Positions 9,998 through 19,497 of a DNA stretch of 30,825 nt are shown in pieces. The notes below the pieces were generated by a model that saw only the letters and a list, made by a program, of their open reading frames with translations, made no database searches and had not been told where the DNA came from. A program made the position numbers and the translations under genes. Each line of letters opens with the position of its first letter. Position 1 is the first letter of the stretch. This DNA comes from Paulinella micropora. Lineage: Eukaryota; Cercozoa; Imbricatea; Euglyphida. Where the stretch lies: contig BJOX01000161.1 in NCBI GenBank assembly GCA_009731375.1, forward strand, positions 858,762 to 889,586, given 5' to 3'.

Positions 9998-12900
9998 AAG
10001 GGGAGGGAAGCCCCACAAATGAGAACAAAAACGAGACAAGTAAGCATGAAGTAAATAAGAGAGAGAAAGAATTACACGTAGATATAGTATTATATGAAGC
10101 TTACCCCAGAAAGTCAGACAAACCTAGAAAGATAGGAATCAAGCTTTTTCACTATGCCTGTGGGCATTATGGGTTAACAAAGATGCGCCTATTGGCAAAA
10201 ATTTTGAACATTAAGTTAGTTGGTGACGAGAGCGATGTGAGATTTTGCGAATCTTGCATGATAGGAAAGTCTAAACGTTTGCCACGTTTTGCAGTTAATA
10301 CAATAGAAAGAGCCCAAAAGCCAGGTATAATTCTACACATAGACACATCAGGACCGTGGGCAACTAGATCAATAGGTGGTAAACGGTATAAATTTTCGGT
10401 CACCGACGACTACTCACTGTTCATTCTTGACTTTTATTTAGCCCATAAGAATGAGTTTGTAGATTGCTTAAAACAAGCTGTAGCCTTTTATGAGAGACAG
10501 ACAGGAAACAAAGTAAAGGAAATTCGCGCAGATCAAGAATTCCATATTCCGGAGGAAGTCATTAAGTGGTGGAAAAATATTCGCTTTATTTGGAAAACCT
10601 CCGCGACAAACGATAAAGACGGGAATCCTATTGCGGAAAAAGTGAATGATATTACGGCGGGGCCTGCACGAGCAATGAGATATCACGCTAAATTACCGCC
10701 GCAATTCTGGGCAGAATTAGAACACGCAGCAACAACCATTCACAACATACTACCGGCAATTCACGGGGAACGCAAAGGAATTTCGCCTTATGAGCAGCTG
10801 TTAGGTAGAAAACCAACACTCTTTCATTTAAAACCAATAGGATGTATGGGTGTGTTACATATACCTAAGACTAAAGTGCGGAAGGGAAAGTACAGAGGGA
10901 AAAAGGTGATGCTAGTAGGATATGATCTATTTCGGGAACTATACCGCGTATGGGATGGTAAGAAGATAATTTCCGGAGTGAGAGATGTGAGATTTTATAT
11001 TCACAAAATCGGTAAACAAGCTCATCCTCCTAAACTAGTGTCGTGGGATAATGATGACTCTGAGGGGGAGAATGAGAATGAGAGCGAGCAACCACACACA
11101 TCTCCACAAGCGTCACCACCCCAATCACCACCCCAATCACCACCTCAATCACCTAAGTCACCGCACAACGTCAACAACGACCACCCAACAACACACTTTG
11201 ATGAAGTTGAGGGGGAGACAGAGAATGTTGATATCGATGCGAATGAGAATGAGCATGAAAATGAGCATGTGGAGAAGAATACATTGGATCACAAACATAC
11301 ACGCCTACACACAAGTCCAGAGCCACATTATCCACAAAAATTACCCCCAGAGCACAAGATCAAGCCACAAGAGCATACAAATGAACAAGATCCAACAGAT
11401 CCACTAAAAATACATGAAAGAAGAGCATACGAAGAAAAATCACCACCATCTAAGGGATTAACGTGGGAGCAGAGTCAGAGAGTAACGGAGAGTAACATAA
11501 TCCCCGGTAAAAGGCAGCGCAAGGCAGTAGAGAGATTTACCCCTAGCAATGAGCCCAAGAGAGAAAAGAGAGAGGCTCAAGAGCTAATAGGTAAGGTAGT
11601 AAGAGTGCCCGCGCGTGCATGGGGAGATGGATGGGCGAAGAAAAAGTACGGCGAGGGATGGGAGAGCATAGTACGAGTAGGGGTAGTCAGCAGAGTGAGT
11701 GACCCCAGAGATAGACTCGTAGTAAAAGACAGACCTCAGCCCACCCACATAGTTAAGTTTGAGGACGAAGAAGAACGGATGTTGAATTCGGAAATCCTCA
11801 AATACTCCGTGAAAGATCCCGAATACCCGTTACAAAGTCCCGCTAATATGTTTTTATGCGATGACCGTATGGTGGCAGATGAGATTCGTGATTTTTATTT
11901 GTATGTAGATATCAGAGTACCCAAAGATGTCATAGAGGAAGGTTTGACAGCTAAAGATGTTTTAGAGGGTATGAAAACAGAGCTAAAAGCTCTTCAATCC
12001 TTTAACACATACACATGGGTACCCCATAAGGAGGCAAGCAAGGCAGGAGTTAGTAAGATAGTTAGATTGACATGGGTTCACAAAGTAAAGTTAGATGAGA
12101 ACGGGAAAAAGTTCATAAAGTCTCGTTTAGCTTTACGGGGAGATATGTTAGAACCCGGTGTTAGCTATAACCCAGATCAGCTCTTTGTTCCTTGCGCCGC
12201 GCACCATTCACTTTTATTTCTCGCCAAACTAGCTGCCTGGCACAAACACAAACTATACGGCATAGATTTTAAAAATGCATACCTAAATGCTCGTATGAAT
12301 GACCCTGTTTATGCATATGCGCCAGAGAGTGTAGACAGAGAAGGGCATGAGGGGATGATATGGCGTATAGATGGTGCTTTATATGGTGCACCACAGGCAG
12401 GAAGAAGATGGTATGAGATATTAGCACCCAAGTTAGAGGAGCTAGGTTTTAGGTTGCTAGATTCAGACTTATGTATGTTTGTAGAAAATGATAAAGCTTT
12501 GAGAGAGGCGATAGTAGGGATATTTCATGTTGATGACTTGTTGTTCACCGCACCAAACAAACAAGCATATGAGCGTTTTGCGTCCGCATTAGAAAAACAT
12601 TTCCCGCTCAAAAGACTCGGTATTGCCCGTGAATTCAAAGGAATAGAGATAGAGCAATCGAACGGGAAAATAATTTTGCATCAGCGAAAATATCAGCAGC
12701 AGATACTAAAAGAGGTAGGCTACGATTCTGCTAAACCCGTTAGTACTCCAGCGCAAGAACATTTCACGGAACCGATGTCGGAATCAGCTAGCTTGCGAAA
12801 ATTTTCAATTCCTAGTCTAGTTGGTCGTTTGCTATTTCTCGCAAAGATGACAAGACCCGATATAGAACAAGCACTAAATTCGGCAAGTGTCATGCAAACT

Positions 12901-13488
12901 ATCGATAAGGGAATAACTTATGCGATGTTAGGCAGAATCTTTCGTTATTTAGTTAACTCTTATCGAGGTTTAGCTTACCATGAGCCTAAGTCAGAGCAAG
13001 AAGGGCAAACCTATCCAAAACTTTCCATGTGGCCCGACGCGGCTCACAAAGTTTGTAAGAAAACAGGGAAGTCCCGCACTGGATTCGTGATCCTATGGGG
13101 CAGCGATCCAGTTGCATGGTTATCAAAGCGACAGAGTCGCATCGCCCTGAGTTCCAATGATGCTGAAATATTTGCAGCAACTGAGTGCATTAGAGAGGGA
13201 CTTGCACTAAAACACATTACACAAGAACTAAACATAGCCCAAAAGAGCCCGATAGAATTATTCGAGGATAACTCTCAAACAGTCTTAGCGGCAGAGAGGG
13301 GTATGTCAGGTAATAGAACTAAACACTTACCTTTAGAATTACACTTTATGCACCACCTACAGAGAGACGGTGAGATTAAGTTTGTAAAAGTAGGTACGAA
13401 GAAGCAGATAGGTGATGTAATGACAAAATATTTACCGAAAGAACAATTCGAGTATTTACTTAACAAATTTACGGTAAAGCTCAAGTAA
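9976..13488 (+). CDS. pol: Copia pol: integrase, reverse transcriptase, RNase H
   Basis: Open from 9976 with the first ATG at 10183 (1101 residues from that ATG). The integrase zinc-binding HHCC region (FHYACGH ... CESCMIGK) starts upstream of this ATG, so translation must enter from upstream, most likely by -1 frameshifting from gag-pro. Counting from the ATG, the integrase triad is D54, D117 and E152. A Pro/Ser-rich spacer follows, then an extra compact domain (about 467-541). The RT shows YGIDFKNAYLN (D695), YGAPQAGRRWY and FHVDDLLF (D784, D785; HVDD in place of the common YVDD). RNase H shows MWPDAAHK (D952), SSNDAEIFAA, EDNSQTV and the C-terminal KHLPLELHF ... GDVMTK block. It carries out cDNA synthesis and integration. 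No internal stops, so potentially functional. Confidence 0.94.
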   Translation, partial: SFRNKGVEGEGSPTNENKNETSKHEVNKREKELHVDIVLYEAYPRKSDKPRKIGIKLFHYACGHYGLTKMRLLAKILNIKLVGDESDVRFCESCMIGKSKRLPRFAVNTIERAQKPGIILHIDTSGPWATRSIGGKRYKFSVTDDYSLFILDFYLAHKNEFVDCLKQAVAFYERQTGNKVKEIRADQEFHIPEEVIKWWKNIRFIWKTSATNDKDGNPIAEKVNDITAGPARAMRYHAKLPPQFWAELEHAATTIHNILPAIHGERKGISPYEQLLGRKPTLFHLKPIGCMGVLHIPKTKVRKGKYRGKKVMLVGYDLFRELYRVWDGKKIISGVRDVRFYIHKIGKQAHPPKLVSWDNDDSEGENENESEQPHTSPQASPPQSPPQSPPQSPKSPHNVNNDHPTTHFDEVEGETENVDIDANENEHENEHVEKNTLDHKHTRLHTSPEPHYPQKLPPEHKIKPQEHTNEQDPTDPLKIHERRAYEEKSPPSKGLTWEQSQRVTESNIIPGKRQRKAVERFTPSNEPKREKREAQELIGKVVRVPARAWGDGWAKKKYGEGWESIVRVGVVSRVSDPRDRLVVKDRPQPTHIVKFEDEEERMLNSEILKYSVKDPEYPLQSPANMFLCDDRMVADEIRDFYLYVDIRVPKDVIEEGLTAKDVLEGMKTELKALQSFNTYTWVPHKEASKAGVSKIVRLTWVHKVKLDENGKKFIKSRLALRGDMLEPGVSYNPDQLFVPCAAHHSLLFLAKLAAWHKHKLYGIDFKNAYLNARMNDPVYAYAPESVDREGHEGMIWRIDGALYGAPQAGRRWYEILAPKLEELGFRLLDSDLCMFVENDKALREAIVGIFHVDDLLFTAPNKQAYERFASALEKHFPLKRLGIAREFKGIEIEQSNGKIILHQRKYQQQILKEVGYDSAKPVSTPAQEHFTEPMSESASLRKFSIPSLVGRLLFLAKMTRPDIEQALNSASVMQTIDKGITYAMLGRIFRYLVNSYRGLAYHEPKSEQEGQTYPKLSMWPDAAHKVCKKTGKSRTGFVILWGSDPVAWLSKRQSRIALSSNDAEIFAATECIREGLALKHITQELNIAQKSPIELFEDNSQTVLAAERGMSGNRTKHLPLELHFMHHLQRDGEIKFVKVGTKKQIGDVMTKYLPKEQFEYLLNKFTVKLK

Positions 13489-13931
13489 TTTCGGGATTTG
13501 CGTGTCCACTCACCTATATTTGCTTTGAGTGTTTTGTGCAGTTTGTTGCTTGTTGCAGCAGCTTTGTTTTGCGCAGGGGTCAAGAGCCGTCGAGCCGAGG
13601 CTGGGTAGCCGACTGCCACGCGAGGCCGGCAGCCGCGAGGCTTTCCCTGGCTAACTTAGCAATTTAAATTCTTTCTATCATTCTTTCTGTCCTAGAATAG
13701 GAAATCTAAATTTTTTTTTTGATTTTGCTACCCTCTACGGGAAGCGCTTGCAAATTTTTGAACACATACATACTTCATACATGTTACTGCATGACCACAT
13801 ATATACATACATAGAGGATGTGATTAAATGGGAGTTGTTATTTAACCTTCGGGTAACCCATAGCTGATCCTCAACACTATTTTTTCATATTTACACACTA
13901 ATATAGCCTATGACTTGCGACTAAGGGGGAG
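13489..13931 (+). other. Copia 3' untranslated region with GC-rich patch and polypurine tract
   Basis: About 440 bases between the pol stop and the 3' LTR. No ORF of note. It contains an unexpectedly GC-rich stretch (about 13565-13640) with repeated GCCG/CGGC/GCGAGGC words that could fold, then AT-rich sequence. The purine run AAGGGGGAG at 13923-13931 directly before the 3' LTR fits the plus-strand primer (polypurine tract). Confidence 0.75.
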
Positions 13932-14244
13932 CGTTGTAATGTACTATTAATACCCGTTACTCCACCTAGTCAATTTACCGGTAATTTGGATAGTCTTAGT
14001 CATAGGCAGTCATAGGCCGGACAGTTATTGATACCTTTATTACTGACAAGGACACTTTCTAGAGTATTCGCGAATCATAATCTGGAATGCCTAGAATCAA
14101 ATGAGTATTACCATTCTGTAAAGGTCATAACATCATAAATTTTGTGTGACCCAAAGTCATTAAAAGTCTTTTCTTCGGTTATTCTTTACCCTTAGCGGGG
14201 TAGCTTCCCTAAACTCTGCGTTTGAGTGATAGATTACTTTGGTT
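13932..14244 (+). repeat. Copia 3' LTR
   Basis: Direct repeat of 6683-7001 with four substitutions and a 6-base deletion. It ends in ACTTTGGTT and is followed by TATGACGG, the first bases of flanking DNA. Confidence 0.95.
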
Positions 14245-14379
14245 TATGACGGAAATAGCATTTTCGTCATACACCTGATTGCTTTCTGCAAATAGTATGC
14301 GCTATGGAGTCATGCCACACAGCGCATCGACCCACGGATAGACGCTAAGGCCGCTGTCGCTGGCCAGGGTCCGCACACG
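14245..14379. other. Copia flank and start of GC-rich block
   Basis: Short flank containing an imperfect palindrome ATGACGGAAA ... TTTTCGTCAT (14246-14270). After about 14310 base composition becomes GC-rich and stays so to the end of the window. No gene seen. Confidence 0.5.
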
Positions 14380-14770
14380 GGTGGCACCCGCCACCAGCGA
14401 CCAGTTTCCGTCGGCGGCCGGTGCCACCTGCCACCGGCGGCGGCCTGACACCCCCGCCACGCAGTCCGCCACTCGCGGCCGCCGGAGTCCCGTCGGCCGG
14501 CGCCACCCGCCATCCGCCACCGGCGACCAGTTTCCGTCGGCGGCCGGTGCCACCTGCCACCCGCCACCAGCGACTAGTTTCCGTCGGCGGCCGGTGCCAC
14601 CTGCAACCGGCGACCGGCGGACGACGACCGGCGACCTGCCACCGGCGACCAGTTTCCGTCGGCGACCTGCCACCGGCGACCGGCGACCGGCGGACGACGA
14701 CCGGCGGGCGGCGACCTGCGACCGGCGGACGACGACCTGCCAAAGGCGGGCGGCGACCGACGGACGGCGA
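14380..14770. repeat. GC-rich minisatellite (GCGACC/GCCACC-based)
   Basis: The phrase CAGTTTCCGTCGGCGGCC recurs with small variation at about 14401, 14529, 14576 and (shortened) 14652. Shorter units CACCTGCCACC, CCGGCGACC and GGACGACGACC lie between. Both strands are open for long stretches because of this repetition, so ORFs here are treated as artefacts. Confidence 0.85.
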
Positions 14771-15116
14771 CCGGCACTAAACAACACGACTGAGACGCAC
14801 CGGCAGGAGGCGGATTCTTTCCCCCTCGGCAGGCAAAGACAAGAGTTCGTTTTAGCTTAGGCTCAGTCACAAAACCTACCGAAGAAAGCAAACTACTAAC
14901 AGGCCCCGCGGTAGTCACCACTTGCCGCCAGCGGCCCAAGCAAGAAGCCCCGCGGTCGGGGGGTGCCCCGGGGGCCCCCGGTCGGGCGCTGTGGGCACAC
15001 GCGCACCGGCACACCCACCGTCCAGCAGCAGCCCCGTGTTGCACTCTGGGCGCACCCGGCCCGCCGCTAGCCGGGCGGAGTAAGTAACGCCAGCTACCCC
15101 AATTGCGTCTGCTATG
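14771..15116. other. GC-rich spacer, no gene recognised
   Basis: Spacer between the minisatellite and the 3' end of the minus-strand membrane-protein gene. I see no coding, RNA or repeat feature that I can support. Confidence 0.4.
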
Positions 15117-15770
15117 CTAGGCGGGCGGCGGCTGCGCGGACGAGAAGTCGGCAGCCTTGAACTCAGCAAGCTCTGCCTCCAGGACGCCGTTTTCAGCCAA
15201 GCCCTTCCCCCCGCGCTCGGGGAAATACAAGCGCAGGCACCCACCGCACGAGAGACAGACAAGGCAGGGCAAGAACAAGGTTGCGATGATGAAGCCGGCG
15301 GGCCTAGCGCTTGCCCTAGCGTACTCGCAGCCAAACAGTCCGCGGTAGTGGATCCTGCACGGCAGCAGCAGGTTCTGGCACTGCAGGTAGAGGTACAGGC
15401 GATGGCCGTCCAGTGTACGCCGCGTCCGGAAATCAACGCAAGACACCGCGTACCAACTGCTGTTGCCGTTGTCGTCAACAGCTAACGGGTCGGGCCCGGT
15501 AGAGAGAGAAGGATAGTAGAGCTTGCTTTCAGGGTCAGGGTCCGGCGTGGCCTTGACGATAAAAGCCGACGGGTCACTCAACAAGTAGTCATCCGCGCGC
15601 AACTGCAGGGTGCTGACGTAGACGCGGGCCCGGGCTGGACACTCGGCAGAGAGCATGCCCGCCCCGGACCAGGCTTCCCCCGCTATCTCGAGCGTTTGGT
15701 CGCAACTCTCGCAGACGCAGCCGTTGTCCGCCCGGGCCAGGCACCAGCCACTGACGATGGCCCAGAACAT
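15117..15770 (-). CDS. Probable type I membrane protein, cysteine-containing ectodomain
   Basis: A 217-residue reading from the ATG at 15770. It opens with a hydrophobic signal-peptide-like stretch (MFWAIVSGWCLARA). A roughly 140-residue extracellular-type part follows, with about seven to nine Cys and an N-glycosylation sequon (NGNSSW, about residue 100). Next is a single membrane span at about 157-180 (GFIIATLFLPCLVCLSCG), then a cytoplasmic tail of about 37 residues that starts basic and ends Ala/Pro-rich. The frame continues upstream with LSPFFL just before this Met, so the true signal peptide may start further upstream or in another exon; the long upstream extension to 16292 is Pro/Gly/Arg low complexity and unlikely to be coding. 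It is divergent from gene A. No known family recognised; a cell-surface receptor or ligand is possible. Confidence 0.55.
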   Translation of the reverse strand: MFWAIVSGWCLARADNGCVCESCDQTLEIAGEAWSGAGMLSAECPARARVYVSTLQLRADDYLLSDPSAFIVKATPDPDPESKLYYPSLSTGPDPLAVDDNGNSSWYAVSCVDFRTRRTLDGHRLYLYLQCQNLLLPCRIHYRGLFGCEYARASARPAGFIIATLFLPCLVCLSCGGCLRLYFPERGGKGLAENGVLEAELAEFKAADFSSAQPPPA

Positions 15771-16483
15771 GAGGAAGAAAGGGGACAGTGTTCCGCTAGG
15801 AGGGCAGCCCGTGGTCTTCGAGTGGCAGCGGCCAGGGGGTGCGGGAGGGGGGCAGCTCCTCCCCCCCCTCCAAGCGCTCGGCACGCTGGGGGGGGGGAGA
15901 GAGTGGGCTGGGAGGAGGCCGCTAGGGGGTGCGGGGGACCGAGAGGCGCGCCAGGCTCTGCCTCCCCGGGCCGCCCGCACCCCCCCCGGTGCGTCAGTGG
16001 GCCCGGCAGGCCCGGCGCGCGGCCGTCGTACCTTGGGCGGCGGACCGTGGCTAGCTAGCCAGGCGGGTACACCGTTCGTCCGGGCGGTTTGCGCCGCGGG
16101 AGGCCGGACGGGGGGGGGGCCTCGGGCACGTGTTGGACGAGGGCGCCCCCCCACACCGCCGGCGGCGGCAGGCCAAGCAGCGCGCCGTACGCGCGGCGCC
16201 CCCTGGCCAGCCGAGGTGGCGCTGGCCGGGGTAGAAGGAGGGGGGCCGCCCCCCCCCGGCCCACCCCCGTGCCGTGGGCCGTCGGTCCCCAACAGGGAGG
16301 GAGGAGAGGGGGGGGGGCCCCCCCTTTCCCGGCCGCCGGGGACCGGGGGGGAGGGCTCCCGCGCGCCGCTCCCCTCCTCTCCGCCCCGCCCCGCCCAGCC
16401 GGCTTGCTCGTGCCCCCGTCGCCGAGAGGAGGGCTAGCTATGGGTGGCTAAAGCCCCGGCGAGAGTGCCCAGCCCCGGCCAGG
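15771..16483. other. Extremely GC-rich divergent intergenic region
   Basis: About 710 bases between the divergent starts of the membrane-protein gene and gene A. It is full of G and C homopolymer runs (for example around 15838-15900, 16110-16160, 16240-16330) and could hold a shared, TATA-less promoter. Overlapping ORFs on both strands are compositional. The G-runs are capable of G-quadruplex formation. Confidence 0.5.
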
Positions 16484-19400
16484 ATGTCGCAGGCGGCGGC
16501 TGCTACACCACGCCGTTCCGACGAGCCAAGAACCACCCAGCGCGTGCTCCCCTGGCTAGCGAACACGGCCTACCACCAGCTTAGCTTTGTCGAGCGGGGG
16601 GGGCAGCTGGTAGCGGAGCTAGTGCGAGCCCGGGCCGTACCCGCCGAGTGGCTACTGGCGCAGCTGCAGTTATTTGGCGGCCGGCACAGCGCAGGGGGCC
16701 TTCTGTACTACTACAAACAATCGCCTGGGGTGCCCGAGCGATCGGACACCACCGGCCAACGGCGCAAAGAAAAGACCGACGAGAAGGCGAGAGGTAAACT
16801 AGGCGAACTCGGGTTCAGCGGAGCACAGGAGCTGCCAGTGAGGATCCAAGACCACGAATTTACGGAAGCCGCTGCGACCCGGCGCGCACAGCTGCTGTGC
16901 TACTTCGCGTCGCCGCGCTTGACGCTAAAGACCCGCGAGCGGGGCTTGGCGCTAGGGGCCCGCGCCCTGGCAACTGTGCAAGGCGACGGACGCACGAGCC
17001 CCTCGCACTGGCTCCTCGTGGACAAGCCGCAACCGACAGGCGAGGACCGTGGCGACGAGGCAGTGGGGTATGCTCGCTTCTTCGTTCGGTTTCTGAAGGC
17101 CCTCTGCGGAGCCTCCCTCCTCTACAGTGGCTTTCGCAGCAAGAGCCTGCGGCCGTCGGGGCCAGGAACATACCAGCTCGTGAGCCTGGAGCCCGCCCAG
17201 TGCCTGAGCCTCCGCCCCGGCGACAGGCAACAAGCTGACTTCGTGTGGCTCTGCAACGCGTACAGCCTCCTGGCCCGGCTGCTCGTAGAGGAGCACTGTG
17301 CGCTCCCCAGGGTCCTAGACCTGATCGCCGGAAAGCAGACGGCCAAGACGGCGCAGGAGTACGTCGCTTGGTGGCGGCGGGCGTCTGTACAGGCCGACGA
17401 GGGCGGCTACTATGCTGCCGTGCTGGGGGCCTTGGCCGCTTACACGAAGAAACGGGACGTCGCCTGGCCGGACTTGGTGTTGGTGTGGGAGCAGCCAGCC
17501 TCCTCCTCCCTGCACGGCCTGCATTTTCAGGCCCAAGTACCGGCGCAGACAGCCATCCTCGTCGTCGGCACGGACCAGCAGGCTCGGGTAAGCATCCACG
17601 GGTGGCCGGCCGGCCGGGTAGAGCCGGGGCACCAGCAGGCGATGGAGCGTGTGCCCGGGCTCTTGGCGGCACTGGCCCTGTGGCACCGGAGCCGCCCGGC
17701 CCCACCTCCCGCCCCCCTGCCCGGCCCGGCCACGACGGCNNNNNNNNNNCCCCGCCCGGCCCGGCGCCCGCGGCCTCCAGCCGCTCGCCGCCGGGCGACG
17801 GCACTAACGGCGCCCCGGTCGCTACCACCACCCCCGCCGGCCCCCGCACTGCCGCCGGCCCCGACGACGACCTGCCGGCGCCGGTAGGGCCGACCGCCCA
17901 CCGGCACGGCCGGGGCTCCGGGCGCGGTAGGCTAACGCCAGGACGACGGAAGCCCCCCCCCGGGCCAGCGGCACCCCCCAAGCGCCCCAGGGCCGCCGGC
18001 GACGAGGCGAACGACGACTCCGCCAGCAGCCCGCCAGCAGCCCCCGTCCAACGCAGTGCGCGCAGCGCACGCCGCGGGCAGACCAGCGAGCCAAACCCAG
18101 GCCCGGCGCCCGAGCGTCTTGGGCCCAGCGACGCCACAGAGCCGCCGTTAGCTGAACCGGTAGCGAAGACGACTTATACGTTCAGGAAGTTCGAAGTGGA
18201 GGAGGCAAGGCTGCGCTGGTGCCTCACGAAATTAGGGTCTCCGGTGGAGGCCGGGACACTGGCGGCCATGATAGCTACGCTCTGCTACATTGCCAATGCG
18301 GAGCGCGGTGCAGACCGAACGAAATTGTGGGAAGAGGCAGAGGAGCTTCGGCGCCTTGTCTCCGTGGTTTCGACCAGCGGCAGACAGAGGGACAGGGTCA
18401 GAGAGACAGTGAAACAAGTGCTGCTGAAGATTTGGGAGTGCTTGGGCCGAGAAGAGAAAGACTTCACGCAGCCACTAGCAGCGCAGGCGGCGGTAGAGTA
18501 CCTAGCGCGAGCGGCGGGAGAAGACCTGGCCTGGCAGCGGCCGAGCGCGCTAACGCCACGGCGCAAGGCTGTGGCGGCGACGGACATGTCAGCCACGTCC
18601 AAGCGCCTTAAGGCCAGCGGCGCGGTCGCCGCCGGGCCCTCGCACCGCCCGGGCCGCACGGGTGCCAGTCGACCAGACCCAAGCCCGCAGCCCAGTGCCA
18701 GGACCGTCGACAGACAAGAGATTTCCACACAGGCGGCTTTGCTGCGCAGATACCTCGCACGGTTGGAGTCCCCGGTGCAGACGGAGGAGCCCGGGCTGGC
18801 AACAGTGAAGACAGCAGAGGCTACGCTCCGGTACCTGGCCCGGACCGATGGTAAGGGCGCCATCGACGGAAAGACCGCCAAGCTGTTGGAAGAGGCACAC
18901 ACTCTTCCTGAACGTGGCCCGGGGGCCCAGAGAGAGAAACTCACGACTCGGTTGTTTCGTGCCATTGGGCAGCGCTTGGATCCGGAGAATACAGCGACGT
19001 CGGCGCCGAACGCAGCGAAGCAAGCAGTACAATACCTAGCAGAGAAGGTAGAAAACGTCGCAAAGCAACGCGCCGAGCGCGGCCCCGCCGACGAGCGGCA
19101 GGGGGCGATAGCGGACCTCCGCGGGCTCTTGTCGCAGGAGCTGGGGCCAAATCCCAGCGAGCTGGAAATCCTGACAGCTACCCTCAGACTCATCGCCACC
19201 CATGGCGTCATGAGGAAGCCGGCCGGCAGCGCGTACAAAGAGGCACGGGAGTATATTAAGACGCAGTCCGCTGGCACGCGTGCGAGCGGACAAGAAATGA
19301 CCGATTCCGCGAAGGAGCAAGAGAAGGGCTTGATCTCTGCGGTGATAGAGGCCATCAGGCAGCAGTTCCCTGCCAACAACAAAGCGCGGGCGGCAGGGGA

Positions 19401-19497
19401 TGAGACTGTTGTTGTACGGGCAGCGCGCCCAGCGCTCGAACGAGCCATAAGCGTACGCGCACAAAAGCAGTCTGCTGAGCGGTACAAGCAGAAGTAG
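16484..19497 (+). CDS. Gene A: novel paralogue family, N-domain + Pro-rich spacer + three helical repeats (contains assembly gap)
   Basis: ATG 16484 begins the reading; W-L-A-N-T-A-Y starts at residue 24. The conserved N-domain runs to about residue 390, with landmarks LLYSGFRSK, LEPAQCLSL and DFVWLCNAYSLLARLL, and its end is marked by VPGLLAALAL. A Pro/Ala/Gly spacer contains a 10-N gap (17740-17749). The frame differs on the two sides, so the gap size is wrong or a base is lost. After the gap the frame is open to TAG 19497, with a basic patch PPKRPRA (NLS-like). Three repeats of about 115 residues follow (about 18193-18540, 18724-19080 and 19096-19490), each with a module containing ATLRYIA-like text and a second with AVxYLA-like text. 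Almost no recognisable homologue; function unknown. Nuclear location is inferred from basic patches. ATTAAA at 19612-19617 may be its polyadenylation signal. Confidence 0.72.
17740..17749. other. Assembly gap (10 N) in gene A
   Basis: Run of ten N in a Pro-coding CCCGG-rich stretch. The reading frame changes across it, which points to an arbitrary gap length. Confidence 0.99.
18193..19490 (+). repeat. Three-fold ~115-residue helical repeat in gene A
   Basis: Repeat 1 contains CLTKLGSPVE, ATLCYIANAE and AVEYLARAAGE. Repeat 2 contains YLARLESPVQ, ATLRYLART and AVQYLAEKVE. Repeat 3 contains LLSQELGPNP, ATLRLIATHG and the weaker AARPALERAI. Spacing and order of the two helical modules are the same in each. 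Nucleotide sequences have diverged, so the repeats are old. Confidence 0.65.

Larger units (their letters stand above)
6683..14244 (+). mobile_element. Ty1/copia LTR retrotransposon, nearly complete
   Basis: Two direct LTRs of about 319 and 313 bases flank gag, protease, integrase, reverse transcriptase and RNase H in the copia order (integrase before RT). A primer-binding site follows the 5' LTR and a purine tract precedes the 3' LTR. The long ORFs are intact, so this is a young or recently active copy, although the LTRs differ by four substitutions and one 6-base indel. I found no clean target-site duplication, and the outer ends do not show an unambiguous TG...CA. The pol sequence reminds me of the GalEa-type copia group of marine animals and algae, but I cannot confirm that. 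Confidence 0.95.

Noticed and set aside
14246-14270. Imperfect palindrome next to the 3' LTR
   Set aside because: Only 9 of 10 arm bases match and there is no further evidence for a terminator, a transposon end or a binding site.
14302-14860. Overlapping Arg/Pro/Gly-rich ORFs on both strands
   Set aside because: They lie in the GC-rich minisatellite and show no domain or codon signal.
15771-16292. N-terminal extension of the membrane-protein ORF to 16292
   Set aside because: Pro/Gly/Arg low complexity in a G/C-run region, upstream of a clear signal-peptide-like stretch; frame is open by composition.
18285-19487. 400-codon minus-strand ORF
   Set aside because: Antisense shadow of gene A, which has family homology on the plus strand.
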